From Verrucomicrobiales bacterium (lineage in GTDB: Bacteria > Verrucomicrobiota > Verrucomicrobiia > Verrucomicrobiales > DEV007): DNA of 46,457 nt. Each line of letters begins with the position of its first letter. Position 1 is the first letter of the stretch. The notes beneath the pieces were generated by a model that made no database searches, had not been told where the DNA came from, and was given only the letters and a program-made list of their open reading frames with translations. Location: assembly GCA_022361255.1 (NCBI GenBank), contig JAKSBG010000454.1, positions 1 through 46,457 of the forward strand. The letters run 5' to 3'. The translations under genes and the position numbers were made by a program. This document shows, one piece after another, positions 9,201 through 16,639 of the stretch.

Positions 9201-12200
9201 CGCTACATCCGTCGCCGTCGCCGAGATCGAGTGCACCGCGTCGGAGAGGGGGGAACTGGTCAGGTTCCAGGAGCCGGTTGAGGAGCCGTTGGCAATCGCT
9301 TCGCTGGCGGAGAAAAGCGTAACAGTAGCACCGTTTTCCGCCGTTCCTGAAAAGCCGGGCGTATTGTCGTTGGTGAGGTCGTCATTTGGCGATACGCCGG
9401 AGTCAGTCAGCAGATCGGGCATCGACGGAGCGGCGGGTGCGACGGTGTCGATCATGATCGTGAGCGCAGAACTGGTCGGCGAAACATTTCCTGCGGCATC
9501 CGTAGCATTGGCAGTGATGCTGCGCGCGCCGTCTGCGAGGGCCGGGGATGTGATGCTCCAGTTGCCGTTCGAAAGGCCGGTGCTGACGGCGTTTCCGTCG
9601 GAGAAAAGGTTCACATCAGCACCGTTTTCCGCTGTGCCGGAAAACGTCGGCGTATTGTCTGCAGTAATATTGTCTGTATCGGAAATCCCCGAATCGCTGG
9701 CAGCCAATAGGTCGGGCGTTCCCGGCGCTACCGGAGCAGTGATGTCGATCTCAATCAACAAAGCAGTGCTTGCGCTGGACGTGTTTCCTGCGACGTCGGT
9801 GGCAGTAGCAGTGAGTGAAACGTTGCCCTCGGGAAGCGAAGAAGTGGCTACGCTCCAGGTGCCATTGCTGGTAGTCGTAGCAACCGGGGTGGCCCCGTTG
9901 GAAAGCGCAATCGATGCCAGATTTTCGGCAGTTCCGTTGATAATTGGGGTCCGCACATTGGTGAGGTCATCACTGTCGGATCGTCCCGAGTCGCTTGCCT
10001 GTGCGAGGTCGAGAACAGTGGGGGCTTCCGGCGCGGTAAAGTCGAAGGTGACAATGAGTCCGCCGGACGGGGGAGAGACATTACCGGCAGGGTCGGTCGC
10101 GGTCGCGATAACGGAATAACTTCCTTCGACCGCGTTCAGGGAAGTAATGCCCCATGTGCCATTAGATGAACCGCTTCCGATGTTCCCGTCAGCGCTTGAT
10201 CCGGAACGCACCAGGGTCACGGAGGTATCGGCGTCGGCTGTTCCCGTGAAGGTAGGATTGGTCGACCTGGTCGTATTGTCAGAATCCGAGGCGCCGCTGT
10301 CACTGGCTGAAGTGAGGTCCGGGATCGACGGAGCGTTTGGAGCGGTCGTGTCGATTTGTATCGTCAGAGTGGCACTGGCATCGCCACCATCCGCAGAGGC
10401 GGAGAGGACGTGGGTGCCGTCGGCAAGTGCATTGCTTGTGACGCTCCAAACGCCTGCGGCGTTCACCACTCCCGTTCCGAGATTGACATCGTTTGCGTCA
10501 ACGAGTGTAACGAGCGAACCGGGCCGCGCCGTTCCTGTAATAGTCGGCGTATTGTCATTGGTGAGATCGTCGGAGTTTGAACTTCCTGAGTCGCTCGCGT
10601 CGGTGAGATCGAGGTTGAGCGGAGCAGGGGGCAGGGTGTTCGCCGCGCCGGGTGTGGGGGAGAAGGCGGAGAAACTTGCTGCTGTGCGGGGGCTGCCTCC
10701 GCCATTAGGGAAGCGTTGGAGGGAGTGACCAGTTGCATTGCCGGCCGCCGCTTCGTCAAGCGGGGCACCGACGAAGCCGAGCGCGGTCGCAAGCGCCGCA
10801 CCGTCTCCCTGGCCAGACCCGTGAACGACGGCATCGACCAGGCTGTCGGTGGTAGCGGCGGTTCCGTTCGGAAAATCGGTGGAAGGCAACTGGTGAATAG
10901 CGACGGCGTCTTCGCCGCTCTGCAGGAATCCGTCCGGAAGGACCAGATCGGCCTCCGATACTGCGGCGGTGCCGATCACGAAATACCCGTTTGCGTCGGT
11001 GGTCTTGCCGGTCAAGTCGATCGAGCGATAGCTTTCGCCATCCGCGCCGTCATAGAGGACAACCGAAAAGTCGTCAAGCGCGGTGGTTCCGCTTCCCCCG
11101 TCGAATAGCTCGATGAACTGGCGTTCGCCGCCGTTTCCGGTGATGGCATCGGTCTCGTTGATCAGGACACGGTTGGAGACATTCGCGGTCGCGAAGTTAT
11201 TGTCCTCATCCCATTCCGGGACGCCCTGGTTGGCATCGATCCACACGGTCAGGTCATCGGCTCCGTTGACCATGAAGTCGGTCAGGGTGACTACTGCGGT
11301 GTCTCCTTTGAGGATGTCGAATGTATAGGGAATCCCCACCTGGATGCCCCCGTTCAACGGGTCGCCGTTGTAGAACTTCAACTGGACATCCGTGTAGTCG
11401 TTGGTCGATTGGTCGTCGCTCTTGATCGTCACATGCAGGTCCGCCTTCACATTGGGATCAATGTTCGATGCGAAAAACCTCTGCACCGACAAGTCCGTCC
11501 CCGAGACAATGATGTCCGCATATGCCGTGTTCACACTTGTTTTACCTCCGTCGGTCACACCGGCCGTCACCTGCAGGCCGACCTGACCCACATACTCGCT
11601 GGTGTAGGTTACCTGAGGATTCACCCCGAAGGCGTCCCCATAGTTCCCGTCTCCATCGGTATCCCAGCTGTACAAAATGATCTCATCCCCATCCGCATCA
11701 TAGGAAGCCGATCCGTCCAGGGTGATGGGCTGGTTCACCCGACCGGAATAGACTCCGTTCGGGATCGGCACAGCAACCGGGGCAACATCCGTATCCACGA
11801 CTTCGACCTCGATGGTGTAGGTGTCGTAAAACGCCGGGTCGCCGCTGTCTTTGACCCGCAGGGTGACCACGTAGGTCCCGACGGTATCGTATCCCGGATT
11901 GGTCACGTTCAGGCCACTCGCGTCGGGATTGTCCCAATCCACTCCGTCGGTATCGTCGAAGTCCCATTGGTATTCGATAATGCTGGCGTTCGGATCGAGG
12001 TGATAGGACTCTTCACCCGTCATTTGAAATGCCCTTGCCAGCGGTTTGTTGCTCTGCTGACCCACCGGGGTGATGATCGAAACCGGTCGGGGGCGGGGCA
12101 GGGAGCGCGTGAGCATGAGGATCCCCATGGCGGTATTCATGTCCTGTGAAGAGAAAAACGAACCTGGATATTCCGCTGAGTTCGACCACGAACCATCGGC

Positions 12201-13757
12201 CTGCTGACCGAACATGTGACCCGCGGAACGCTCAGTCGGATTGATCGTTGCAGGCAACTGGGCCGCATCTCCCAGCAACCAGAGGTCAACGTCGTTTTGC
12301 CAGTCCCTCTCCCCGATCGAGGTGTCGAGGCGATCGATCTCTTGGAGATACATGCCCCGTTTCACCGAGTACATAGAATACCAATTACCAAAAACACCAC
12401 CTTCAGTATCCGACCCCCATTGATAGGGGTTCGTATAATTGTTTCCAATAAAGCCCACCGCACGACTCACGTTTGTTTGCGCGGTGTCAGTGTCCAAGGT
12501 GTAGCCTCCGAGCTTGTAGGCACCCAATGCACCGCCTGTTTTTGCGGTGTTGACCCACCTTGTACTTGAGCTGTATCCGATTCCACCGTTCTGATTTTGC
12601 CTCTGTGTGAAGTACCCGATACACATTCGATCCACCACCCAGGCGGGAGGATTGATCCCCCAGAGATCCCGGGCGGACTCCAAAAAAAAGGCAATCCATT
12701 GAGTAGCAGACCCATCGAACCCAGAGGTGCTAGACGTGGTGTTCATCGAATACGCCCATCCTCCCCAGGTTGGCTGGTCACTTTGGCAGTAGGCGAACTG
12801 ATCCACCAAATCGGCAACCAGGGAATAGTAGGTTCTCCCCGCCAGGGGCCCCGACTGCACCGTTCGCGCCTGCGCTCCGGCGATGGATTTTTCTGCGGCC
12901 ACGAGGGCTAGGCCTACGTAAGCATTCGCATACGTATCGTGACCAACGTTAGAAATAATCACTCCTTTCCCGTTTCCATTGCCATCCGGGTTCCCATGGG
13001 TCTGATTGGAGATCGTTGTCTCAAGGCCAACATAGGTCAGCCATTCAAGGCCTTTTTCAACCACGTCGCTGTAGATATCGAGTTCCCGATCGTTGGCTGG
13101 CAAATGCCCGTTTTGCTCAAAGGCAAGAATGACAGCAGAGGATGCCCCCATCGCATAGTAATTTCTCGAAGTGCCGGACCCCTCCCAATACACAAGCTCA
13201 TTTCCTTGATCAGTGGTTTCAACTCTCTCTCGATACAAATACAGCTTCGCCTTCGAAACCGCCATGTTCACCTTCTGCTCGTGCGTGGGATCAATAATGG
13301 CGCGTATCACACCGGAGCGGGAAGCGGTATCCCCGTTGTTGTCGGTCACCGTCAGCGTAAAGGTTTTCAACCCAGCGGTCGTGTAGGTGTGAACTGCCGA
13401 GATCTCGTCCGGATCTGTGACGGCCCCGCTCTGCACCGGAGATCCGTCACCAAAGTCCAGGGTGTAGGTGTAGGGCGCGGCTCCATCGAAGGTCCTCCCC
13501 CAGACGGTGATCGGTTGTCCCACCTCCGCATTGGCGTAAATCGACAGCTGGGTGTAGCTGGGCATGACAGCAACCTTCGGTGCTGCCATGACGCTGCCGC
13601 CGATGCCCGGCAGAAGAGAAAGCAATACCAGGGGGAGAATGGATCGCTTCCGTGCCGCTGGTGCACTGCTACTGCGCGTTGAACGCGAATGCCCGAAGCG
13701 GGACCGGATGGAACGGAACAGGCGTTCCCGGCTTCCGGGACAATTCGAATTTTTCAT
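6222..13757 (-). CDS. Giant secreted multidomain protein: PKD, prenyltransferase-like toroid, lamin-tail-like, Ig-like and PPC-like repeats
   Basis: 2511 residues. A long basic N-region (about 38 residues) precedes a hydrophobic signal core (SILPLVLLSLLPG) and an AxA-type cleavage site (VMAAP). The order, in approximate residues, is PKD domain 65-150; alpha/alpha toroid with prenyltransferase/squalene-cyclase-type repeats 160-545 (QNGGIGYSS, QQADGSWSN); two more PKD domains 575-752; CARDB-like domain 760-860. Module A follows: lamin-tail-like (VLINETDA) 862-1040, five BapA-type Ig-like repeats (DNTPTFSGTAENG) 1049-1535, an ATFSEVVDGF-type Ig domain, and a PPC-like beta domain near 1655. Module B repeats this order from 1750 (lamin-tail-like, two Ig-like, Ig, PPC-like). 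The last 170 residues are rich in Lys/Arg/Ser. It is probably a surface or extracellular adhesion or matrix protein; no catalytic residues can be asserted. No outer-membrane barrel or sorting signal is evident. Confidence 0.9.
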   Translation of the reverse strand: MKNSNCPGSRERLFRSIRSRFGHSRSTRSSSAPAARKRSILPLVLLSLLPGIGGSVMAAPKVAVMPSYTQLSIYANAEVGQPITVWGRTFDGAAPYTYTLDFGDGSPVQSGAVTDPDEISAVHTYTTAGLKTFTLTVTDNNGDTASRSGVIRAIIDPTHEQKVNMAVSKAKLYLYRERVETTDQGNELVYWEGSGTSRNYYAMGASSAVILAFEQNGHLPANDRELDIYSDVVEKGLEWLTYVGLETTISNQTHGNPDGNGNGKGVIISNVGHDTYANAYVGLALVAAEKSIAGAQARTVQSGPLAGRTYYSLVADLVDQFAYCQSDQPTWGGWAYSMNTTSSTSGFDGSATQWIAFFLESARDLWGINPPAWVVDRMCIGYFTQRQNQNGGIGYSSSTRWVNTAKTGGALGAYKLGGYTLDTDTAQTNVSRAVGFIGNNYTNPYQWGSDTEGGVFGNWYSMYSVKRGMYLQEIDRLDTSIGERDWQNDVDLWLLGDAAQLPATINPTERSAGHMFGQQADGSWSNSAEYPGSFFSSQDMNTAMGILMLTRSLPRPRPVSIITPVGQQSNKPLARAFQMTGEESYHLDPNASIIEYQWDFDDTDGVDWDNPDASGLNVTNPGYDTVGTYVVTLRVKDSGDPAFYDTYTIEVEVVDTDVAPVAVPIPNGVYSGRVNQPITLDGSASYDADGDEIILYSWDTDGDGNYGDAFGVNPQVTYTSEYVGQVGLQVTAGVTDGGKTSVNTAYADIIVSGTDLSVQRFFASNIDPNVKADLHVTIKSDDQSTNDYTDVQLKFYNGDPLNGGIQVGIPYTFDILKGDTAVVTLTDFMVNGADDLTVWIDANQGVPEWDEDNNFATANVSNRVLINETDAITGNGGERQFIELFDGGSGTTALDDFSVVLYDGADGESYRSIDLTGKTTDANGYFVIGTAAVSEADLVLPDGFLQSGEDAVAIHQLPSTDFPNGTAATTDSLVDAVVHGSGQGDGAALATALGFVGAPLDEAAAGNATGHSLQRFPNGGGSPRTAASFSAFSPTPGAANTLPPAPLNLDLTDASDSGSSNSDDLTNDNTPTITGTARPGSLVTLVDANDVNLGTGVVNAAGVWSVTSNALADGTHVLSASADGGDASATLTIQIDTTAPNAPSIPDLTSASDSGASDSDNTTRSTNPTFTGTADADTSVTLVRSGSSADGNIGSGSSNGTWGITSLNAVEGSYSVIATATDPAGNVSPPSGGLIVTFDFTAPEAPTVLDLAQASDSGRSDSDDLTNVRTPIINGTAENLASIALSNGATPVATTTSNGTWSVATSSLPEGNVSLTATATDVAGNTSSASTALLIEIDITAPVAPGTPDLLAASDSGISDTDNITADNTPTFSGTAENGADVNLFSDGNAVSTGLSNGNWSITSPALADGARSITANATDAAGNVSPTSSALTIMIDTVAPAAPSMPDLLTDSGVSPNDDLTNDNTPGFSGTAENGATVTLFSASEAIANGSSTGSWNLTSSPLSDAVHSISATATDVAGNTSAKSTVLPVTIDTTSPSLAFGKASGQNDPATTGPVSFTATFSEVVDGFGSSDITVGGSAANAASVGGGPTVFTVSVSTSKAEGTVTATVGAAAATDLAGNPSAAPTLGDTSVSLDVHRSDNPTEMTFTGDSSTATGWLEPGDSDVFTFTITAPKILTAQTTGPVNTRGVLQGSGAVQINDAEVDRDAGAGENFRISEVLAPGTYTLIISSEGSAQTGEYDLTLLLEDIPVLINEVDSDTTTDLEFVELWDGGSGSTALDGYVLVFYRGDTEQVYLAVDLDGRVTDENGYFLVGNADVAGVDMVVPPNSIRNGRDAVALYRGNDTDFPVDSNLPATSNNLLDAVVSVPEGEATGTILASLLLPGEPHLDESANGFRGGQSLQRMPDGEGGSRVSSHFLAAAPTPGAPNAFPPAPGVPDLDTMSDSGRSESDNLSNVTRPSFFGTATPGTVVVLSSSLNGDLGTAFTATDGSWILAETNQDLSEGQHQITSRSGADDATSGSLSIEIDITAPDAPTAIDLLSSSDSGISDNDNVTSDNTPTVSGDAEADSLVTLFSGADSVGSILANSPWTITASSLSDSIHHLSATATDAAGNTSLPSGILEVTVDTAPPTVTVNQSSAQPDPAAAGTLAFDATFNEPVFNLMASSVTTSGIAGAVSVSGGPETYLIEIETTSAEGYVKASIPAGSATDRAGNTNNSSTSTDNHIDVDRDDAPGGMITPIPSLEGIGSIDGYFHDSDTDTFVFTLDRPRVTILYTTGDTDTKGVLRDDSGLVRNTPEEDDDAGNGENFRISVPLPAGTYQVEISNAGTGVYELHIEAVNLPFLQPDLTVNGKGRTIYGGYGSQTRSKKSRKLRPVTIRTLLFNDGEVIDVFRIKGSRRNRYFKVQHKLTGTGNVTAALVTGRQLTDWTAPTNLSASVSSRVKPKKSRLRKQKNSRSAQTTIYRSKKIHLIFRATSETLNSSSDNVRATVKTKRQVKRRPTSTIKPNNLGF

Positions 13758-13769
13758 TTTCTAAAGCGG

Positions 13770-14129
13770 TTAGAGGGAGGGTAGCGCCAAGTACAGGTTA
13801 CTTGCTGTTTTCTCAATGGGTCGTTCTACCCATTTTCCAGGTGAATTTTTGCAATCAGGTAGAGGTGTGGTTCGCAGCAGTATTTTGCATGCCACAGATA
13901 AGAAAGTATATGTGTTACAGGATTTATCGCCGTGTTTATAAAGCCTTTGAGGTTCGTAATGATTCGACGCCGATTGATGCGCCGCAATCGAGGAAGGGAG
14001 CTGAAGTCTTACGGCGGCATCGGTGAATGTCTGTAAAGCTTTGAAAAGGGATCGCGCCGGGTGCATATCCAGGTCGCCTTTACTTACGCGGTGCCAGGTA
14101 TCGAGGGCACGAAAGCTTCGATTGCTCAT
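13770..14129 (-). CDS. Possible small ORF leading into the giant gene
   Basis: A 119-codon ORF starting MSNRSFRALDTWHRV and ending 12 bases before the ATG of the giant gene. It resembles no family I know and has six cysteines and histidines scattered along it. Support is positional only: it starts 23 bases downstream of a dyad/promoter-like box (14152-14181) that also precedes the LuxR gene start, and it fills the otherwise unexplained 370-base leader. Codon use is not clearly coding, so it may instead be untranslated leader RNA. Confidence 0.3.
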   Translation of the reverse strand: MSNRSFRALDTWHRVSKGDLDMHPARSLFKALQTFTDAAVRLQLPSSIAAHQSASNHYEPQRLYKHGDKSCNTYTFLSVACKILLRTTPLPDCKNSPGKWVERPIEKTASNLYLALPSL

Positions 14130-14151
14130 TGTCAAATAGTGGTGCTATCTG

Positions 14152-14181
14152 TTTCTAACCCGTTTTCTGAAAAAGGTTACA
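14152..14181 (-). promoter_or_regulatory. Box A: TGTAACC-N12-CGGGTTAGAAA element
   Basis: Read on the minus strand, TGTAACC (14181-14175), 12 bases, then CGGGTTAGAAA (14162-14152). The same element with identical spacing occurs at 15062-15091. TGTAACC and GGTTAGA form an imperfect dyad with half-site centres 21 bp apart. It could be an ECF-type promoter (-35 TGTAACC, -10 region TTAGAA after 17 bases) or an operator for the adjacent LuxR-type regulator. Transcription from it would run towards the giant gene. Confidence 0.5.
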
Positions 14182-14423
14182 TCGATCCTTGCGGGAAAAT
14201 CGTTGCTGATTTCAGTGAGGCTGTCATCCCCCCAGAATAGGGGGGTAAAAAACCGTAGCGCACGGAAAAGCCGGTCAAACTCGCGTTTAAATCCGAAGGT
14301 CTCCCTTCCTCGTGAAACCCCGGGAATTCGAGCGCGATGATGTCACCTTCTGTGAAAGGGGGAGAGAAGTGGAGGGGAGAACGATTTAAAAGCCCTGGAG
14401 ATGAGAACTCATGACAGGGATAT
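14182..14423. other. Gene-poor stretch with a C6/G6 hairpin
   Basis: I see no credible gene between box A and the stop of the LuxR-type gene. The stretch contains the perfect hairpin CCCCCC-AGAATA-GGGGGG at 14228-14245. It is not followed by a T-run on either strand, so I do not call it a terminator, though it may limit read-through from the regulator gene. Confidence 0.4.
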
Positions 14424-15047
14424 CTACCCGATTTTCCTTCCAAACCGGGCAAGTAGACAGATACGACTTTCACACCCGAATTTGGTTAGTATTGAGGATA
14501 CATGTTTTTCAACGGTTCGGTGGCTGATGCCAAGAATGATACCGATCTCAGCATTCGACTTTCCGTTTGCGAGGTGAGGGATGACCTCTTTCTCCCGCTT
14601 GCTGAGAGATGTAAATTGTGCATCAAAGCAATCCTCGGAACTCTGCAGTTTGCTGACAGCGATATCGAAGTGCTCACAAAGCGTTTCGAGAATGATCTGC
14701 TGTGAAAGGCGGCTATCCCGCCCAAACTCGAAATACAGCCGCAGAGTTCTTCCGTCCGGAAGACGGGAGGTAAAGGGATGCCTCTTCCGGGGATTGTTCT
14801 TTTGGGCGGTCGGTCGTGCCTGCCCGACGAGGGGCATCCGAACGGGTTGCGCTGACTGCAGCTCCGTTTCTATCTCGACCCATGCGGCATCTGCCAGTCT
14901 CATAGAAGCGACTGACTCGGCAAAGGCGCTTAGAATCTCCGTGAGCGAATGTGCTCTGTGAATGGCGATTGAGGCTTCCAAAGCACCTCTCCAGGATTCA
15001 GGTTCGGGGTTTTGAACGCAGTGGAAGTCTTCGATCGGGAAATTCAT
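14424..15047 (-). CDS. LuxR-type (FixJ/NarL-like HTH) transcriptional regulator
   Basis: 207 residues. The C-terminus is a clear LuxR helix-turn-helix: SLSKREKEVIPHLANGKSNA followed by EIGIILGISHRTVEKHVSSI, with the usual Glu-Val, Ala-Glu-Ile and Thr-Val-Glu-Lys-His pattern. The N-terminal 135 residues contain no receiver motif (no DD...D...K pattern) and may be a GAF-like or other sensor fold; the ligand is unknown. A matched dyad/promoter element (box B, 15062-15091) ends 15 bases upstream of the ATG, and the same element lies downstream of this gene, upstream of the giant gene. Autoregulation and control of the giant protein are plausible inferences. Confidence 0.85.
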   Translation of the reverse strand: MNFPIEDFHCVQNPEPESWRGALEASIAIHRAHSLTEILSAFAESVASMRLADAAWVEIETELQSAQPVRMPLVGQARPTAQKNNPRKRHPFTSRLPDGRTLRLYFEFGRDSRLSQQIILETLCEHFDIAVSKLQSSEDCFDAQFTSLSKREKEVIPHLANGKSNAEIGIILGISHRTVEKHVSSILTKFGCESRICLLARFGRKIG

Positions 15048-15061
15048 TGAGGTTCTGTCTC

Positions 15062-15091
15062 TTTCTAACCCGAAATCACGAAAAGGTTACA
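15062..15091 (-). promoter_or_regulatory. Box B: TGTAACC-N12-CGGGTTAGAAA element upstream of the LuxR-type gene
   Basis: On the minus strand, TGTAACC (15091-15085), 12 bases, then CGGGTTAGAAA (15072-15062), followed by GAGACAG; box A is followed by CAGATAG. If TTAGAA is a -10 element, transcription would begin about ten bases before the ATG at 15047, giving an almost leaderless mRNA. Alternatively it is an operator overlapping the promoter. Confidence 0.5.
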
Positions 15092-15392
15092 CTGAGACGC
15101 GACAGAAAAAGTCGGCATATTTGAGACCTGCCATACCTTCCCGGGATAATGGTCGGAACAAAAGGAGTCAGTTTTGACTAGCGTTTCAATTTGGGCGACA
15201 ACGAACGCGGCATATGGAAAGCAATATGCCTGGCTTTGAGTGCAGGTGACGAGTGCGGGCGCCGGCATCGCAGAGGACCCGGGGTGCCTTCGAAGGGGGG
15301 GGGCGGGAGTTAGGCCGATGTTCCAGCGAGTGGGTATGCCGGGACTCATATCAACTAAAGTCGGGGTAAAGCGGTCGCCGGTTGGAAGGTTG
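15092..15392. other. Intergenic stretch with a hairpin and a G9 tract
   Basis: No convincing gene; a 121-codon minus-strand frame crosses it but has no recognisable features. It holds a hairpin with arms GGCATAT (15209-15215) and ATATGCC (15224-15230), which may end the zinc-ribbon transcript. It also holds a run of nine G (15295-15303) inside a G-rich patch. Confidence 0.4.
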
Positions 15393-15605
15393 TCATTTTT
15401 CCGGGACTCCAGTTGAGGAGAGGGATTCAATGTTAGCTTTTATGCTTTTCGTCCAGTCTGATGAATCAAATGGGGCCGTGGGCGGGGCATCGTCAGGGTG
15501 TTCACGAACAACTTTTTCTTCCGCACACTGAGGACATCCTTCGGTTTCTGTATTCTCAGGATTGTCTGCTCCACAGGAGGGGCAGATATATCGGGGGTCG
15601 TTCAT
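15393..15605 (-). CDS. Small zinc-ribbon protein
   Basis: 70 residues. The N-terminal half has two CxxC knuckles (YICPSCGADN and EGCPQCAEE) separated by 15 residues, the pattern of a zinc-ribbon or rubredoxin-like metal site. The C-terminal half is hydrophilic and probably disordered. The function is unknown; a regulatory or protein-binding role is common for such proteins. ATG 15605 is chosen over an upstream GTG at 15632 because the conserved-looking part starts at MNDPRYICPSC. It is divergent from the ECF sigma gene, and a half-site GGTTACA (15730-15736) lies between the two. Confidence 0.65.
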   Translation of the reverse strand: MNDPRYICPSCGADNPENTETEGCPQCAEEKVVREHPDDAPPTAPFDSSDWTKSIKANIESLSSTGVPEK

Positions 15606-15847
15606 TTGGCTGTGATGTGAGGAAGCGCTCACCCCGGCTTGCCCGAATATATCCGAAAAGAAAATTCTGTTTTTACTAACAAAAGCGAAACCGGAATGTC
15701 CACTTATGCATATTCTGTTCTTGCAAAAGGGTTACAAGAAACTTTAAAGAATAACGGCATGAATTGCGATTTGCGACGAGGGAAATCCCGGGTTTTGTAG
15801 AATCTGTTGTATGATGCAATCCTCAGAAAGTTAGTGCTACGGGTTAA

Positions 15848-16582
15848 ATGAGTTCCGTGAATCCTCCTCTTGAGCCTTTTCCGAAGACCCGATGGACCCT
15901 GGTAGCCCGGGTGAAAGAAGTTGGAGATGAGAAGAAAAAATCTCTCGCGCTGGAAGAATTGTGTCAGTTGTATTGGCCTCCCATTTTTGCCTACCTATGC
16001 TCTCGTGGATATCCACCGCAGGAGGCCGAGGATTTGACTCAGGGGTTCTTCTCTGAATTTCTGCGTAAAAGTCACTTCACTGCAGCAGACAGCAAAAAGG
16101 GGAAGCTCCGGAGTTACCTGCTTCGCGCGGTAACGAATCACGCAAACCGTATTCGTCGTGACCAGAACCGGCTGAAACGGGGTGGGGGCGAGGCGGTGAT
16201 CTCTCTTCAGTTGGAGGATGCAAACGGTCGTCCGCTTGTTCCGGAACCCAGGTCGGAATCGAATCCCGAAGTGGAATTTAATCGTCAGTGGGCTCTAACG
16301 ATGCTCCGGAATGTCTTTCAATCCTTGCGGGATGATTACAGAAACAGGGGGAAGGAGGACGTTTTTGATGCACTTCAGTTTGTCATTTCAATCGATAGTG
16401 CAGCGGTGCCCTATGCTGACGTTTCGGAGAAGCTGGGATGTTCGGAGGGGTCCGTGAAAATCGCTGCTCACCGGCTGAAGCAGCGATACAAGTCAGCTCT
16501 TCGTGCCGCTGTCGGGGATACATTGCTGGAAGGAGAGGATGTGGATGCTGAAATTCGTTTGCTCATGAGTGCTTTCGGGTGA
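15848..16582 (+). CDS. ECF-type RNA polymerase sigma factor
   Basis: 244 residues. The opening FPKTRWTLVARV and the region-2 sequence LCQLYWPPIFAYLCSRGYPP followed by EAEDLTQGFF are typical of the ECF sigma factors common in Planctomycetes, Verrucomicrobia and Myxobacteria. Region 4 contains the helix-turn-helix VPYADVSEKLGCSEGSVKIA. Relatives often sit beside a Ser/Thr protein kinase that controls them. No kinase lies here: the next gene is hisC, 57 bases downstream, so partner and signal are unknown. It could read the TGTAACC-type boxes nearby, but that is a guess from position. Confidence 0.88.
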   Translation: MSSVNPPLEPFPKTRWTLVARVKEVGDEKKKSLALEELCQLYWPPIFAYLCSRGYPPQEAEDLTQGFFSEFLRKSHFTAADSKKGKLRSYLLRAVTNHANRIRRDQNRLKRGGGEAVISLQLEDANGRPLVPEPRSESNPEVEFNRQWALTMLRNVFQSLRDDYRNRGKEDVFDALQFVISIDSAAVPYADVSEKLGCSEGSVKIAAHRLKQRYKSALRAAVGDTLLEGEDVDAEIRLLMSAFG

Positions 16583-16639
16583 GAGGAGACAACTTGTAGT
16601 GTGTTTGGGTAAATTCCCCTTGGCATCGGCTCCCATTCG

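Noticed and set aside
8656-10119. 487-codon plus-strand ORF inside the giant gene
   Set aside because: It is antisense to the Ig-like repeats and gives low-complexity Val/Ser/Ala sequence without domains. Its length is explained by the biased codon use of the repeats.
14177-14473. 98-codon minus-strand ORF after the LuxR-type gene
   Set aside because: It overlaps the regulator's end and the C6/G6 hairpin, and I see no domain or sensible codon pattern.
15065-15430. 121-codon minus-strand ORF between the zinc-ribbon and LuxR-type genes
   Set aside because: It overlaps the end of the zinc-ribbon gene, runs through box B and the G9 tract, and has no coding character.
15730-15736. Third full TGTAACC/CGGGTTAGAAA box
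   Set aside because: Only the GGTTACA half is present. The other half is missing at the expected 23-base offset.
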